In this document: positions 1-11,064 of the stretch, one piece after another
Position numbering within the stretch: position 1 is the stretch's first letter
Layout of the letters: every line of letters begins with the position of its first letter
Assembly: GCA_038025085.1 (NCBI GenBank)
Contig: CM076139.1
Span: 18,059,307 to 18,123,306 of the forward strand
Source of the DNA: Tetragonia tetragonoides
Taxonomy: Eukaryota; Streptophyta; Magnoliopsida; Caryophyllales; Aizoaceae
Direction of reading: 5' to 3'
DNA: 64,000 nt
Made by a program: the position numbers and the translations under genes
The notes under the pieces: generated by a model
Databases searched by the model: none
The model's input: the letters and a program-made list of their open reading frames with translations, nothing else
Told to the model about the DNA's origin: nothing

Positions 1-1190
1 TACATTGTGATATGACAAAAGGAGTATTACTCATAACCACTCCCATCCGCAGCTGACCACTCCCATCCGCAGCAAAGAAAAAGAAAAGAAAATTTAAAGC
101 TCATGAAAGCAACCGTTACATAAACCCGTCACCATCGTCGCTACCCAAAGACAGAAATTACTAGGTGGGGAAGCTGAAAACACAGTACATACTATACAGA
201 GTAACATTCCAAGGCCTCAGATATCCTTCTTGATTACCATTTGCCAGGCTTCTCTTGATGTACCCAAAATATGACCCTACGCTAAATCAAATCATGGTGT
301 TCTACCAGTCATCAGCTACTAGCAAGGCCCCTGTCTCCTTAATATGAGACTCAAGGGGAACCAAATTAAATTGGCAATACAATGAAATGTGATTGGCAGA
401 AACAAAAACTCACAACTTCCTACCAAAAATTGCATTCTATCCAACCCTACCAAATAAACGGTACTTATAAAAATCAAGGAACTGCACAGAAGCTACAAAT
501 TTTAAGCACAATATTGGCTACTGACAATAGGGGACACTGAAACTGGTACCAGTTTTGTATGGCTATGAAGCTCAAAGGGGGCAACTTAACTTAAAATGCA
601 GTGAAAAGACAGGAAAGCATATCCAACCAAAAAAAGGGTAAGGCATTATAAGAAGTCAAATGTACTACAGAGCAATAAGCACCATTGGATTCTTGGCAAA
701 AAGGGGAAAACAAAGTAACAAAATCAGATTCTACTTTCACCCGCTCATCAAGGGAACAAAGATTGGAAAAACACTTATAGCTTGTACCAGATTCATCTAA
801 GAAACACTCATAGCAAGCACATGCAATTTAGTTATATACTTGCCCAAGAACAGTAAAAACTTAACAAATTTGACACCAAGATACCATCAAAACAAACAGT
901 ACTTGCAATATGGGCAAATTACATGCTAATCAAATTATACACCCCATGAAAGGGAAAGAACAGCAACAATTTATAGACAACAAACAAATGAAAGAATATG
1001 ATATATCACTGAAAAGATGTAAATTTCATTTCCAAGTAAAGCTTTTCAGACAACTAAACTGAGAGTAACTATAAGTAAACAACACAAACTAACAGCATCG
1101 CCACAGTAAACAAGAACTATAAGATCAAAGTACAAGAGAGTTATATGGATGACAGTGAAGACGACCGGACAGTCGAATTACCATTACGAA
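1..1190. other. No gene seen; 3' flank of the methyltransferase-like gene
   Basis: AT-rich sequence with no ORF of note. It lies downstream of the minus-strand gene that stops at 1191, so its right part probably includes that gene's 3' UTR; I see no decisive polyadenylation signal. An 18-bp direct repeat with a 20-bp period occurs at 36-53 and 56-73. Confidence 0.5.
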
Positions 1191-2741
1191 TCACCACCAT
1201 TGATGAACAAGAACCCCTCTTTCTCTTAGAGAAGTAAAGAGGTCCAAACACTGACCATAAGTTTTCTCATACTTAGCACTCCTTTCACCAGGGCAACACC
1301 TTTGCCACCGATTATAATGACACTCAAGAAAAATCTCATCAATCAAACAAATCGCTCCAGTCTCAAACAACCTTGGAATCAAATCAAATTCAGTCCCTTC
1401 CACATCCATTTTCATCACCACAAAGTCCTTCTCAGTCACTGTACTCTTCAACCATTCCGCAAAATCGAACCCAACAATCTTATCAACCCCGTTCGACACC
1501 CCTTTACCCTCCGATTGAACAGGCTTAATCCGTCCCATTCCACGCCCTTTCTTCCCCTTCTCCTCAGCATCGTCCCCCGGATCATGATTAACCTCGAAAA
1601 ACAATGTCTCATTCCTAACCCACGCCGCATACGGCAACAACTTCACTTGCTTCTTCTTCAACTCATACTCATCATGAAAAGAATTGTCAGCTTCAATTGC
1701 GTAAACTTCAAAAGTCTTATTCTGTTTAGGATATTGCTTCTTAAACCAACTCCCAATACTCGAACCGTAACTTCTAGCTCCTACATCTACATATATATAC
1801 CTACTCTTAAAACTAATATCCACCATTGATGGTAAATACTTAATATTCTGTATATTCCTTTTCAATGTTATCCATGGCTTCAATGGCTCCTTCTCTATAA
1901 TTTTCTCCGCTTTTCGAACAATCTCTTCTTTATACCCAGGAACCAAACACTCTTTGTTCTTCTTCTGATTATTATTTACAAAACCATGATCATGATGATA
2001 GAAATGTTCTTTTTTCATCACAATCTCACGTATACCTTGAAACTCATGGGATTTAATAAATGTGCAGCAAAAATCAAATAAAGAAATGAACGAATGTAAG
2101 CTATACGTATCGTTTGATTTTGTGTGGACTACCAAATACCCTTCGGGCTTCAGTAATCTCCTTATATCATTCGCCGTCTTTGACAAATTCTTCGCCCCGT
2201 CGATCCCCGCCGTGAAAATGAAATCGTAAACGTCGTCGTTTTGATCGAGCCCCGCTTTCTTGTAGGAAACCACCAAGGGTTTGGCGTCCTTTTCGGACAC
2301 GCCGAGAGTGTCGGACACACCGAGCTCTTTGAGAGCGAAGACGTCGTGTCCGATGAGGGTGTTGAGACAGAGGGATTTCGATTGAGGAGAGAGAAAACCG
2401 TCGAAGATCAGATCTTGGAAGACGGACGAGTAGAATCGGACGGCGGTGCGGAACTCCTTGGTGGAGAAGAGAGGGTTCATATCATCGCCGCCTCTCACGG
2501 CGGAGGAAGCGGTGGCGACACCGGAGGTGGTGGAGGAGACGGCGGCGACGGGGAAGGAGAGGGAATCGGGTAAGGAGAAGAAGCAGAAATCGCCGAGGTC
2601 GCAGGATTCGCCACGTAAGGTGATGACGTAAGCGAAGCGGAAACAGAGGATGAAGACGCAAAAGAGTAAGGTTTTGACGAGGATGTTACGAAGGATGCTG
2701 GGTTTTGTGGGTGGGTCCATTGTTATGGTGGTGGGTTTCAT
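1191..2741 (-). CDS. FkbM/SAM-dependent methyltransferase-like membrane protein (DUF7870 type)
   Basis: Intact intronless ORF of 516 codons. Residues about 20-42 form a hydrophobic segment after a short basic N-terminus, as in type II membrane proteins of the secretory pathway. Residues about 125-215 look like a degenerate methyltransferase fold ending in LLKPEGYLVVHTKSND. The C-terminal half carries the FkbM-type signature: YVDVGARSYGSSIGSWF (glycine-rich SAM loop, about 315-331), EVYAIEAD, and later VVMKMDVEGTEFDLIPRL (about 443-460). Plant proteins with this layout are annotated as SAM-dependent methyltransferase superfamily members; the substrate is unknown. The start at 2741 is the first Met, with a second in-frame Met at codon 8. 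The alternating basic/acidic insert around residues 390-420 (EEKGKKGRG) is probably a loop. No introns, frameshifts or missing motifs are seen, so I take it as functional. Confidence is high for the family and low for any specific reaction. Confidence 0.85.
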   Translation of the reverse strand: MKPTTITMDPPTKPSILRNILVKTLLFCVFILCFRFAYVITLRGESCDLGDFCFFSLPDSLSFPVAAVSSTTSGVATASSAVRGGDDMNPLFSTKEFRTAVRFYSSVFQDLIFDGFLSPQSKSLCLNTLIGHDVFALKELGVSDTLGVSEKDAKPLVVSYKKAGLDQNDDVYDFIFTAGIDGAKNLSKTANDIRRLLKPEGYLVVHTKSNDTYSLHSFISLFDFCCTFIKSHEFQGIREIVMKKEHFYHHDHGFVNNNQKKNKECLVPGYKEEIVRKAEKIIEKEPLKPWITLKRNIQNIKYLPSMVDISFKSRYIYVDVGARSYGSSIGSWFKKQYPKQNKTFEVYAIEADNSFHDEYELKKKQVKLLPYAAWVRNETLFFEVNHDPGDDAEEKGKKGRGMGRIKPVQSEGKGVSNGVDKIVGFDFAEWLKSTVTEKDFVVMKMDVEGTEFDLIPRLFETGAICLIDEIFLECHYNRWQRCCPGERSAKYEKTYGQCLDLFTSLRERGVLVHQWW

Positions 2742-3130
2742 TGAAAGAGAGGAGAGGAGAGAGAAAATTGGGTTAAATTAGATTAGACGGAGGGAGGGAG
2801 GGGAGGAGAGAGAAAAAAGGGATTATCGGGAGCAGAAGCGGGCGGAGGTGTGGTTAGCGCCGATGAGAGAGGTGGTAGAAGAAGAAGAAGAAGGGTATTG
2901 AGAGATGTGAGTGTAGATGGGGTAAAGAAAAGGGGTAAATCGGGAAAGCATTCTTTTGTCGACGACGGAATTTTCTGGTTCTATGGAAGTTGTTGTTTAG
3001 GCATGGTATGGTTTTAATTTGGGATGCTTTTTCTGAGAGGAGAGAGAGTGAGGAGTGAGAGAGGAGAGAGAATGGGAGAAAAGAGGAAGTTGGGGGAGGA
3101 GAGAGCTGTGAAGGGGGAGAGATTAGGAAG
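2742..3130 (-). promoter_or_regulatory. Pyrimidine-rich 5' UTR/core promoter of the methyltransferase-like gene
   Basis: Upstream of the start codon at 2741 the minus strand is strongly C/T-rich (runs of CTCTCTCC, CCCTCCC, TTCTTCTTC) for almost 400 bp. This is the pattern of the plant Y-patch and of CT-rich leaders. Long apparent ORFs here are by-products of the CT bias. I could not fix a TATA box or a transcription start. Confidence 0.5.
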
Positions 3131-3607
3131 GAAGAAGTGGGAAAGGGGAAGAGCGGAAAGTTCGGCAATGACGATGACGCGTGCAGAAGAGTTGTAAAGG
3201 TGGACTTAATGTGTACTGTAATGAGTAATGGTGTTATAATTGGCACTGTTGTTACATCATATTTTCGAAATTGCCACTCGTTATACGGTGGTCACTGGTC
3301 AGCGACAGCTGGTATAGGAAAACCGCGTTTACCCTTTTGTGAGGTGCGGTCGCAGTCTGTTAGAATTTGGGTCTGAATTTGGAGATTAGTATTCAAATTC
3401 GGAGTATTTGTTTTGGAATCTGAATTTGGAGATTAGTTTTCAATTTTCTGTGTTGTTTTGGAATTGGAATACAATAAAAATGAATAATTCTGTTTACTTA
3501 TTTGAGGAGCCAGAGTGAAAGATTGGTGACTTGATGGGTATTATACCTTCAATTTTATGATTGTGGCCTTGTGGGCAATGAATCTGGGCTATGTTCCCCC
3601 TAACTTA

Positions 3608-3826
3608 GGGTGCGGTCTTTAAAGTTAAACTTATTTGAATTGAACTGAATACCACTGAATTGAATTGGGCATCACTAAACTGAATTGAACACAATTTGAT
3701 ACGTGAAGGTAAAAAAAGTATGTTTTTGAACTCAATACCATTGAATTGAATTGAACATCACTTAACTGAATTAAAAATTACAAAACCTGAACTAAACTGA
3801 CCGTGTAAGCTCTAAAGAACGCACCC
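3608..3826. mobile_element. PIF/Harbinger (Tourist-like) MITE, copy 1
   Basis: A 219-bp element with inverted ends GGGTGCGGTCTTT and AAAGAACGCACCC, flanked by the 3-bp direct repeat TTA (3605-3607 and 3827-3829). That TSD and the G-rich ends fit PIF/Harbinger. The interior is made of short repeats of the type ACTGAATTGAA. It codes for nothing. A related copy lies at 24928-25157. Confidence 0.85.
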
Positions 3827-3829
3827 TTA

Positions 3830-6275
3830 TTTTCAGTTAAATTTAGTTTATTTATCATTTCAGATTTTTCTTTTTATTCCAAAATAAATTTATGATGATA
3901 CTTATGTTATTGTAAAGATTTCAAAACGTACTTTCGAATGACTCCGATATTGATTTGGGCGAGTTTTTAATGGTCAAAGGTTAAGTTAAGAAAAATCAAT
4001 TAAATTGAATTTAATCTACTTTAGTTCAATTCAATTTTTATTCAGGATAAAAGAAAGAAGCCTACGGAAAACTATCTCTTGATCTGTAATTAAAATGAAA
4101 TCAGAAATGAAAGAACAAGTTAAACAAAATAGATGAACAATGGAGGCAAAGACATGAGTCACATGACACATATATAAATGATATTGGCGTAAATAACAAT
4201 GTATAGTATAATTGGAAACTGGCTAATCAAATTCAATTTTTGAGCCTTGGATTATTAAGGCTTTACTTTCTTCATTTTATTTTAAATTTAGTTCAATTTA
4301 AGTTTATGTTAAAACTTATCACTTAAATATCTTTTACAAAATTGAAGTCAATCGCTTTAACATAGACTTTCCCCTTGTATCTATAAATTCAGTGGAAGTC
4401 AATGTGGTGATTGGTGAGTATATACAACTTCCTGTTGTATTTAGTTGAACTTTTTAGAGTTCAGATAATAGGTGCGGTGCTTTGAAAAAAATAATAAAAA
4501 ATTTCAATCTAAATCCACTGCTTAGTCAATAGTCATCGATAACAATTACTCTTAACAAGTAGAGATCCAATATCATAGTGAAGCACACTAAAGAGACACT
4601 TTGACAAATTAAACTGATGGAATACGAGTATTATTATATAAATTACATTGACGATGATCAGCCACAGAAAATGATCAGTAATCATGCTAATTCAGATGTG
4701 AACGTGTCCAAAATGCAGGCATTGTCTATTTGTCTTTACTAAAATTATATGATTGAAAAACGGATCACTGGAACTTTGGAGGTGGCTTTCCATCACTGAA
4801 ACTGCATGCACATTGCAGCACCTATCGCTGACAACCAAATTAATGTGGCAATGTGGTGTGGGTAACTTCATCCATGTTACAAGCATTGTTAAATTGATAC
4901 TTGAGTAATATATTTGTTGTACCTATTACAGATTATAGAATACACTTGCTTCGTTGCGATAGCAGAAAGCGTAGAAAGTTTGGCAGCAAAACGTTACTCA
5001 TTTTTCAGTTGCCTAATAACTGATGTGTAGATGGAAATTAAAACATATAGGTTTCCTACTTTCCTTCATTCTTTGCATCTGAAAAACACTGAAATTATCG
5101 AATCCAATTGAAATTATTTGAACTAAACTAAACTAAACTGAACTTATTTTTATTGAATTGAATTGAAAATTTTCAGTTTGATTTTTAATTATTTTAAAAC
5201 TTACCTAATATTTTTAATATTGAATTTATTTGAAAATATATTTTAAAATCTTTTTAATGAGACAAATATCATCATTAAATTAATTTAAAAACAAAAAAAT
5301 AATATTAGAATGATAAGTTGTTTAGGCCAAATATATATTCTCAAGCTAAGATTACAATATCTATCTCGTGCAATCTCCACATGCATGTGACTCCAAGTGA
5401 TAATTAAAAAATTACCTCTATAATCTCAAGCAAGACATAACCATAAAATTTTCAAAATTCTTACAGAGTAACATACTTAACATGGCCAGTACTATACATT
5501 CGGAATTCATCGCAAAGTCGATATTAACTTTCATACGATTTTAATAGACTACATGATCTTTCAAACTTTCACCCATTTTCGTAATTTTATTCATACAAAA
5601 CATGATACTAACTATTCTAATAACGTAGCCAAAAAAAAAGCTATCCCAATTAAAACGTATTCTTTTCCACTCATTTTAAAATCGCTTCAACGTAGTTAAA
5701 CTTTTTGTGACGTAACTACTTCAATAAACTATAAAGTATACACAATCGAGCATCTCGTTGTTATCAGGTGCATTATTATTCTTGGATGCAGACATTTGCG
5801 AAAGGGGAAACCAAAGGAGGGGGATCCTCGAAGATGGATAAAATGGCGGACCACAAACCTGTTTCTAATTTTAATTTCTATCCGGTGTGCAGCCGAAAAT
5901 TCAAGAACGTTTTGGGACATTGCTTGCCGTGACGAGCCTTAAAAAGGGCAAATCGGTGGCAATAACTCACCAAGGCAAAGCACATAAAAAATTAAAAAGG
6001 CAACGTTTTAAGACCCTACTGTCTTTTTTGTCAAATTCCTTTTTTCATGAGTTGTGCTTTGGGCCCACATTTCTTCTCCATGAGGCTAGCCAGCTTGTGT
6101 GGGTACCCCAGATTTTTTAAATGAAAAAGTTTTATTCTAGACAATCCACAGAGATAAGAGACTCTTGGAAGCTTGGAACATGGCCTGGCAATGCCAATAA
6201 ATTTTTTATGCTGCTTCTTTTCCTTACATTTATCCAATCTGTATATATCACGCAGACTAGCCAATGTAAAGTGTT
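3830..6275. other. No gene seen
   Basis: AT-rich intergenic DNA with only short chance ORFs. Stretches with ACTGAAC/TGAATTG repeats near 5100-5190 resemble the interior of the nearby PIF-type MITE and may be an eroded fragment without recognisable ends. Confidence 0.5.
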
Positions 6276-6280
6276 GTTTC

Positions 6281-6406
6281 TGTTAGGAAATATTATTCTA
6301 GTAGTCTTAGGAATATTATTCTAGAGTTTTCATAATACTAGGACTTTTGTACCTATAAATAGGGATCAATTACATTAATAATAATCAAGCATTCTATTAT
6401 CTCACA
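6281..6406 (+). repeat. 5' LTR of TRIM 1
   Basis: 126-bp LTR, TGTTAG...CTCACA, with an internal near-duplicate of TAGGAATATTATTCTAG and a TATA-like CTATAAATAG. Confidence 0.9.
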
Positions 6407-6459
6407 TGGTATCAAAGCAGCTACTTTCCTGGAAGCCTAAAACCCAAGTTTCCGCTAAG

Positions 6460-6498
6460 CCGCCGGATGGAGGTCTTAAACCATATTCCATCCGGCGG
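6460..6498 (+). other. Hairpin downstream of the TRIM 1 primer-binding site
   Basis: Perfect 12-bp stem: CCGCCGGATGGA at 6460-6471 pairs with TCCATCCGGCGG at 6487-6498 around a 15-nt loop. It lies about 40 nt after the primer-binding site, where packaging or dimerisation structures occur in retroelement RNA. That role is an inference. Confidence 0.8.
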
Positions 6499-6649
6499 AC
6501 TACTCTTATTTTTTTACAACCCACACAAATTAGTTTTTAGTTTCCTACATTAAATTCAATTCTGTTGATCTCCACCACTAAATATGGATTTTGATCTTAA
6601 TTTCACCCTACTTCAAAACTCAGATCACGTCAGGTTCGTACGTCCCCAG

Positions 6650-6860
6650 CCCTGTCGTTCGCAGCCTACAGTCCTGTCGTCGCAGACAGTCGTCCGCCGC
6701 CTGTTCTACTGCCGCCGCCGACCTCCGTCCGCCGCCTGTACTACTGCCGCCGCCGACCGCCGTCCGCCGCCCGCCGCCTGCACTACTGCCGCCGTCGACC
6801 GTCGTCTGTCGTTTGCACTCCTGCCGCCGCCGACCGTCAAGCGTCGACCCCTGCTACCGC
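6650..6860 (+). repeat. CCG/GAC-rich minisatellite in TRIM 1
   Basis: GC-rich imperfect repeats based on CTGCCGCCGCCGACC and GTCCGCCGCC, in sharp contrast with the AT-rich flanks. An ORF of 104 codons (6584-6898) runs through it but is Arg/Pro/Ala-rich low complexity; I do not treat it as a gene. Confidence 0.7.
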
Positions 6861-7040
6861 GTGATCTGCTGCTGTCAATCCCTATAGTCTTCCGCTGACG
6901 CGTTCTTTCCTCTTGCTCACGACTGGCTATAAAGTGGGTGGCAACACGAGAGTTTTATTTCGGCTAGATTTCATACTTGGTTGAACTTTAAGATCTCCAT
7001 GTTTACCATAGTGTTTTTCAATTATGTCTTTTGTAGCCTC

Positions 7041-7075
7041 CAATCGTAGCATCCGTTCATCTACCGCTACGATTG
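7041..7075 (+). other. Hairpin adjoining the polypurine tract of TRIM 1
   Basis: Perfect 10-bp stem: CAATCGTAGC (7041-7050) with GCTACGATTG (7066-7075), loop 15 nt, followed directly by the purine tract CGGGGGAG and the 3' LTR. The same stem sequence recurs in TRIM 2 at 19506-19542. Confidence 0.85.
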
Positions 7076-7083
7076 CGGGGGAG

Positions 7084-7209
7084 TGTTAGGGAATATTATT
7101 CTAGTACTCTTAGGAATATTATTCTAGAGTTTCCATAACACTAGGACTCTTGTACCTATAAATAGGGATCAATTACATTAATAATAATCAAACATTCTAT
7201 TATCTCACA
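7084..7209 (+). repeat. 3' LTR of TRIM 1
   Basis: 126-bp LTR matching 6281-6406 with about 95 percent identity by eye; flanked on the right by TSD GTTTC. Confidence 0.9.
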
Positions 7210-7269
7210 GTTTCATAACCCCTTTGTTTATTTTTAAATTTCCTACCTACTTTTTTAGAGTCTCTAATA

Positions 7270-7640
7270 TGATATTTTGAGCATTAATATCTATAAAAAT
7301 ATATAAGTAATATCTATAAAAATATATAAGTAATATCTATATTCAATGCAATAGTGATATAAGCGCCACATGACAAACATAACAAATTTAGGGGCTTACG
7401 TGACATGTGTCAATCTCAAATGTGTCACGTGACAAGTATTTGGAGGACTGCATTGTGTTATAATAAGGTAAGATTTATTAAGTCAAATAAATACTTGACA
7501 CACTTGCATGAGCGGATTACGTAGCAGCTTACGTGTCATTACCATACGAATTTAAGGGCTTACGTGTCATTCCATGTGTCAATCTCGAATGTGGCACATA
7601 GCAAGTATTAGGAAAGCTGCATTGTGCTTTAATAGCAAGG
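7270..7640 (+). repeat. Local tandem duplications
   Basis: Two overlapping patterns. A 24-bp unit, ATCTATAAAAATATATAAGTA plus spacer, is repeated around 7289-7336. A longer pair occurs around 7388-7460 and 7551-7630, sharing GGGCTTACGTG, ATGTGTCAATCTC and TGCATTGTG. No gene is seen in 7215-8457. Confidence 0.6.
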
Positions 7641-8212
7641 TAAGATAAATTTTAAATACTAATCTCTATCTAACTATCAGAGTAGTTTTTTATTTAAAAT
7701 ATTTTAAAGATATTGTGGTGAATAGTATAGTAACATCTCCCTACTCGCTGGTCCCACAATGACAATGAGTGAGTCTCATTGTTTTACTATATGGCAGCTT
7801 CTTTAATTTGCAATTTAAACAAAATTAAAGTACTCTTAAAAATATATGAGGTGATAATTAATGATTATGGCCTTCTTTTGACACTATGCTAATTGACTTT
7901 AGAGGAACAAGGTAGCTTTATTTTATTTTATTTTTTTAGCTTTGCAAACTTCAAATGGTTTTCATTTTCTTCTACAACGGTATAGACTGGAGTCTGGAAC
8001 AGATAACGAAATTTCCATATTGAGTAGAAAAGGAGGGCCCGGGGCAGGGCAGTAAATTTGGCCGCATTCAACGGTCGGAATCTAGATTTACCTTTTGCCT
8101 ATTTGGCCTTTTAACATGGACGGAATCTCCAACTACTATGCCAATTGCAAATCCAACTCCTTTAACAGCTTTTACCGATTCTTTGAGATTGACGTGTCTC
8201 AACCCTCAACAA

Positions 8213-8368
8213 ATCATTATCTCTATCTCTATCTCTATCTCTATCTCTATAAAGCCAAAAGGGGATTTTAGGACTCCAAATTTCATTTGGACATCTCTAT
8301 TCTATAAAGCCAAAAAGGGATTTTGGGACTCCAAATTTCATTTGGACAAAAATACAAAAATACCCTTC
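8213..8368 (+). repeat. TCTATC microsatellite followed by a 58-bp tandem duplication
   Basis: A CTATCT run at about 8218-8250 is followed by two copies of a unit holding AAAGCCAAAAGGGGATTTT and CCAAATTTCATTTGGAC. The last motif contains the palindrome CCAAATTTCATTTGG. The 88-codon ORF across it is a product of the repeats. Confidence 0.7.
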
Positions 8369-8467
8369 ACCCCACTAATAAGGAAATTATTAGTAAGGAT
8401 ATAATAGTCAATTGGTCTGGCACACATTAAAAAAAAAAAAAAAAAATTATCGCTCCTCTAACCTCTT

Positions 8468-9912
8468 GAGTTAACACCACAATTAAGGACTAAACTCTTA
8501 TGTAGTTTGGCCTTTAAAGACTAAACTTTTTTTGTTTGGTCTTTTAGGACTCTGTTACTTTCTCCGTTAGTTTGAATGTACTATCTCGTTTTCTTTTTAC
8601 CCACCCAGGCCACTCTCTCTCATCATCTCCACCGACTCCTCTTTCCTTAGCTCTCTGTGCATCTCGCCCTCACTTATCCACCACCACGATTCAGCCGTTG
8701 ATGATCCACGCTCCAGTTCATTGCAAGAGAAATAAAAAATTCATTATTCTTCGTTAATAAAAGCAAAGTGGTGTATTATTTTCTTGATTTCTGAGATTTC
8801 AGTTTAATTTCACTTCCTGATCTGAAGTGGGCTTCTCTAAATCCATCCGAATTCCTCAAATGATGCGATTTTAGAGTAAGAAAAAGGGGGCAAGGGGTGG
8901 TGGTGGTGGTGCATGCAACAAACAATCTCGGTTTCTCTCTCCTCCCAAATGTTCCCACCACCAGCAACAATAACAATTACACACTTATTCTCTCATATGG
9001 AACGAGACCATTTCTCAATTCATGGCTTAACCAACAACAAAGCTTCTCAACCTTGGCTTGAGTAGTTGCAAATTTGCAATTCACCAATTGGGCAAGTTTA
9101 TCATTTTGGGTAGTTGGGTACTATAATGGGTAATCAATTGATAATGTTGCTGATGAGTTTGTGGAGAATTTGGCCCTTGAGTAATGAAATTTAGGGTTTG
9201 GGTAATTTTATGGGTTCGTTTCATTGATGGAATTTGGGAGTTCAAATATATTCCATAAGTTTGAATACTATTTGTAAATTCTCTGTTGATGTCTTACTAC
9301 ACTAAGAAAAGATTGGAATATAGCACACTTACCAAGTAGGTGTTATTAGAGAATATTATGGTTTATCTAGAATATTCTCATTATATCTTCAAAAAGATAT
9401 AATGAGAATATTTTAGATAAACAATAATATTCTCTAATAGGTGTATGCTAGATTCATATGCAAACAATCGTCAAATTGTTTAAGCGCTGTATTTCTATTT
9501 TTTTTTTTCATTTATTGGGTTTAAGGTGAATTTGGGGTGTTTATCAGTTCAATTTTGGTGGGGTGCTCAGTCTTGGTGGGATGAGAGACGGCGATGGTGG
9601 CGCAGTGGTAGTTGTAGTGGAAATGGCTATTGATGGCTATGGGGCGAGGTGAAGGTGGTGGTCAGCAGGCTGTTGTCAAGGTTGAGGAACGACAGGAGAT
9701 AGGGGATGGACGCATGGTTTAGTTGAGGAGAGAGAGTGGGCGCGGGTTTTGGTGGTCTTTAAGTCAATTTCTCACCACGTCGTCAATCTCTACTCTCTCA
9801 TCTCTTGCTGTAACGGAAACGTAACAGAGTCCTAAAAGGCAAAAGAAAAAAAAGTTTAGTCCTTAAAGGCCAAACTCCCCATAAGTTTAATCCTTAATTA
9901 TGGTGTTAACTC
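8468..9912. mobile_element. Non-autonomous Mutator-like element (MULE)
   Basis: A 1445-bp element with long terminal inverted repeats of about 100 bp (8468-8571 and about 9811-9912) starting GAGTTAACACCA. It is flanked by the perfect 10-bp direct repeat CTAACCTCTT (8458-8467 and 9913-9922). Long TIRs with a 9-11 bp TSD are diagnostic of Mutator. No transposase is present. The 1.2 kb interior includes GGTGGTGG-rich stretches (about 8893-8915 and 9590-9670) and the foldback at 9344-9439. It could hold captured host sequence, but I recognise none. Confidence 0.9.
9344..9439. other. Near-perfect 46-bp-arm foldback inside the MULE
   Basis: Arms 9344-9389 and 9394-9439 pair with two mismatches around a 4-nt loop CAAA. 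TAGGTGT occurs on both sides (starting at 9338 and 9438), which may be a target duplication, so it may be a small foldback transposon nested in the MULE. The arm motif AGAGAATATTAT resembles the LTR start of TRIM 1 (AGGGAATATTAT). Confidence 0.8.
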
Positions 9913-9922
9913 CTAACCTCTT

Positions 9923-11021
9923 CATTCAGTTCTTCTTAAACCCTTTTAACCACCCACTAGGCCACTAACTCCCCACTCCCCTATATCTCAAATCAATTAA
10001 CAATTAATTTTTTTAAAACTTACTTTTAACCGTTGCCAGCTAAAAAATAAAACTTATTCTTCTTATTTTGTTTTATCTCTCTCTCTCACTGTCTCACATA
10101 ATCTAAGAGAAAAAAGCTTTCATGTTTTTGACCTTTCTTTCACTTCGATACTCTTTGTAAATGTACTGTAAGCAAGTTGGGTTGCTAATTGGGTATTCAT
10201 ACTACTACACCAAGTCTCCCACTCTACCATCCAAGAAAAGGCTACATTATTTACTTTAGTATCATGTCATAATTTTGTTCATTTTCAATAGCAATATCAT
10301 GTTCAATCTTACGAACATGTAAAAGTTTCATCAGTCACTTTCTCTTGCTAATAACTTAAATATGATTAGTGGACTTTTACAAAGCACTTACTAAGAGTAA
10401 TAATTAAGTGTATTCATGTTTCTTACTTTTTTTATCCATCCCTACACACATTAAATAAGTACTAAGTATATTTTTTATGCGTCTCAGTGTGTACCGTGTA
10501 AGTGTGTACTGACCTTTATTCAATTATGCTATTTATGTTGGTCTTGGGACATTTAAGGTTTTCATTTTTTAAATTTCCACAAAAAAAATTGGTGGGGAAG
10601 AATAGTATGGTAATGGTGTAATTTCTGTAGCTATTGCCATCTGATATAGATGTTTGATAAGGAGAGTGTTCCATGCAGCATCAAAGTGTAATTTGAAAAT
10701 ACTCTTTTACGAATTAACATACTAAAAAATGCACTTTTTCTATTGTAATTTACTTTTTCTTTATATTTAAATAAGATTTTTTTTCGTGTTATCTATATCA
10801 TTTAAAAGTTGGTTTCACTTTGTATTGAAAGTATCATTGTCAATTTGAATTGAAATTTTAAAGTCGCACTCATTTGCTTATGCTTCAAGGTATGATATCG
10901 TCGATTGCCCAAGGGATTGCTCGAGTCTTATGTCCTAGCTTGAGAGGCTAAATATCATCAATTGATTATAGTAAGCGATTGTTCAAATTATCTTTTTAAG
11001 CCTATAAATAAATTATAAACC
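9923..11021. other. No gene seen
   Basis: AT-rich intergenic sequence without ORFs of interest. Its right end carries a Helitron 3' terminus, so at least part probably belongs to that element; I could not place the 5' end. Confidence 0.45.
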
Positions 11022-11050
11022 GCACGCATTTGCGTGCAATTCAATACTAG
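11022..11050 (+). mobile_element. Helitron 3' terminus
   Basis: A 16-nt hairpin GCACGCATTTGCGTGC (7-bp stem, 2-nt loop, 11022-11037) is followed 13 nt later by CTAG and then T. This matches the Helitron 3' end rule (GC-rich hairpin, about 10 nt, CTRR, insertion before T). The related ends at 14503 and 14844 are in the opposite orientation. Confidence 0.7.
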
Positions 11051-11064
11051 TTTGTATAGTGGTT

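Larger units (their letters stand above)
6281..7209 (+). mobile_element. TRIM (miniature LTR retrotransposon) 1
   Basis: A complete 929-bp element: LTR 6281-6406 and LTR 7084-7209 (126 bp each, six differences by my count), both starting TGTTAG and ending CTCACA, with TSD GTTTC at 6276-6280 and 7210-7214. A primer-binding site TGGTATCAAAGCAGC (initiator tRNA-Met type, one change from the common TGGTATCAGAGCAGC) abuts the left LTR at 6407. A purine tract CGGGGGAG at 7076-7083 abuts the right LTR. LTRs contain CTATAAATAG. No gag or pol is present, so it must have moved with help from another element. Two hairpins and a CCG-rich minisatellite lie inside. Confidence 0.93.

Noticed and set aside
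2241..2631. Plus-strand ORFs rich in Gly/Glu inside 1191-2741
   Set aside because: They are the antisense shadow of the intact methyltransferase-like gene and have no domain of their own.
2854..3246. 130-codon minus-strand ORF upstream of the methyltransferase-like gene
   Set aside because: Ser/Pro/Phe-rich translation of the CT-rich leader; no domain and out of step with the gene.
6584..6898. 104-codon ORF in TRIM 1
   Set aside because: Translation of a CCG-rich minisatellite; the alternative frame gives an equally long ORF, so openness is due to base composition.
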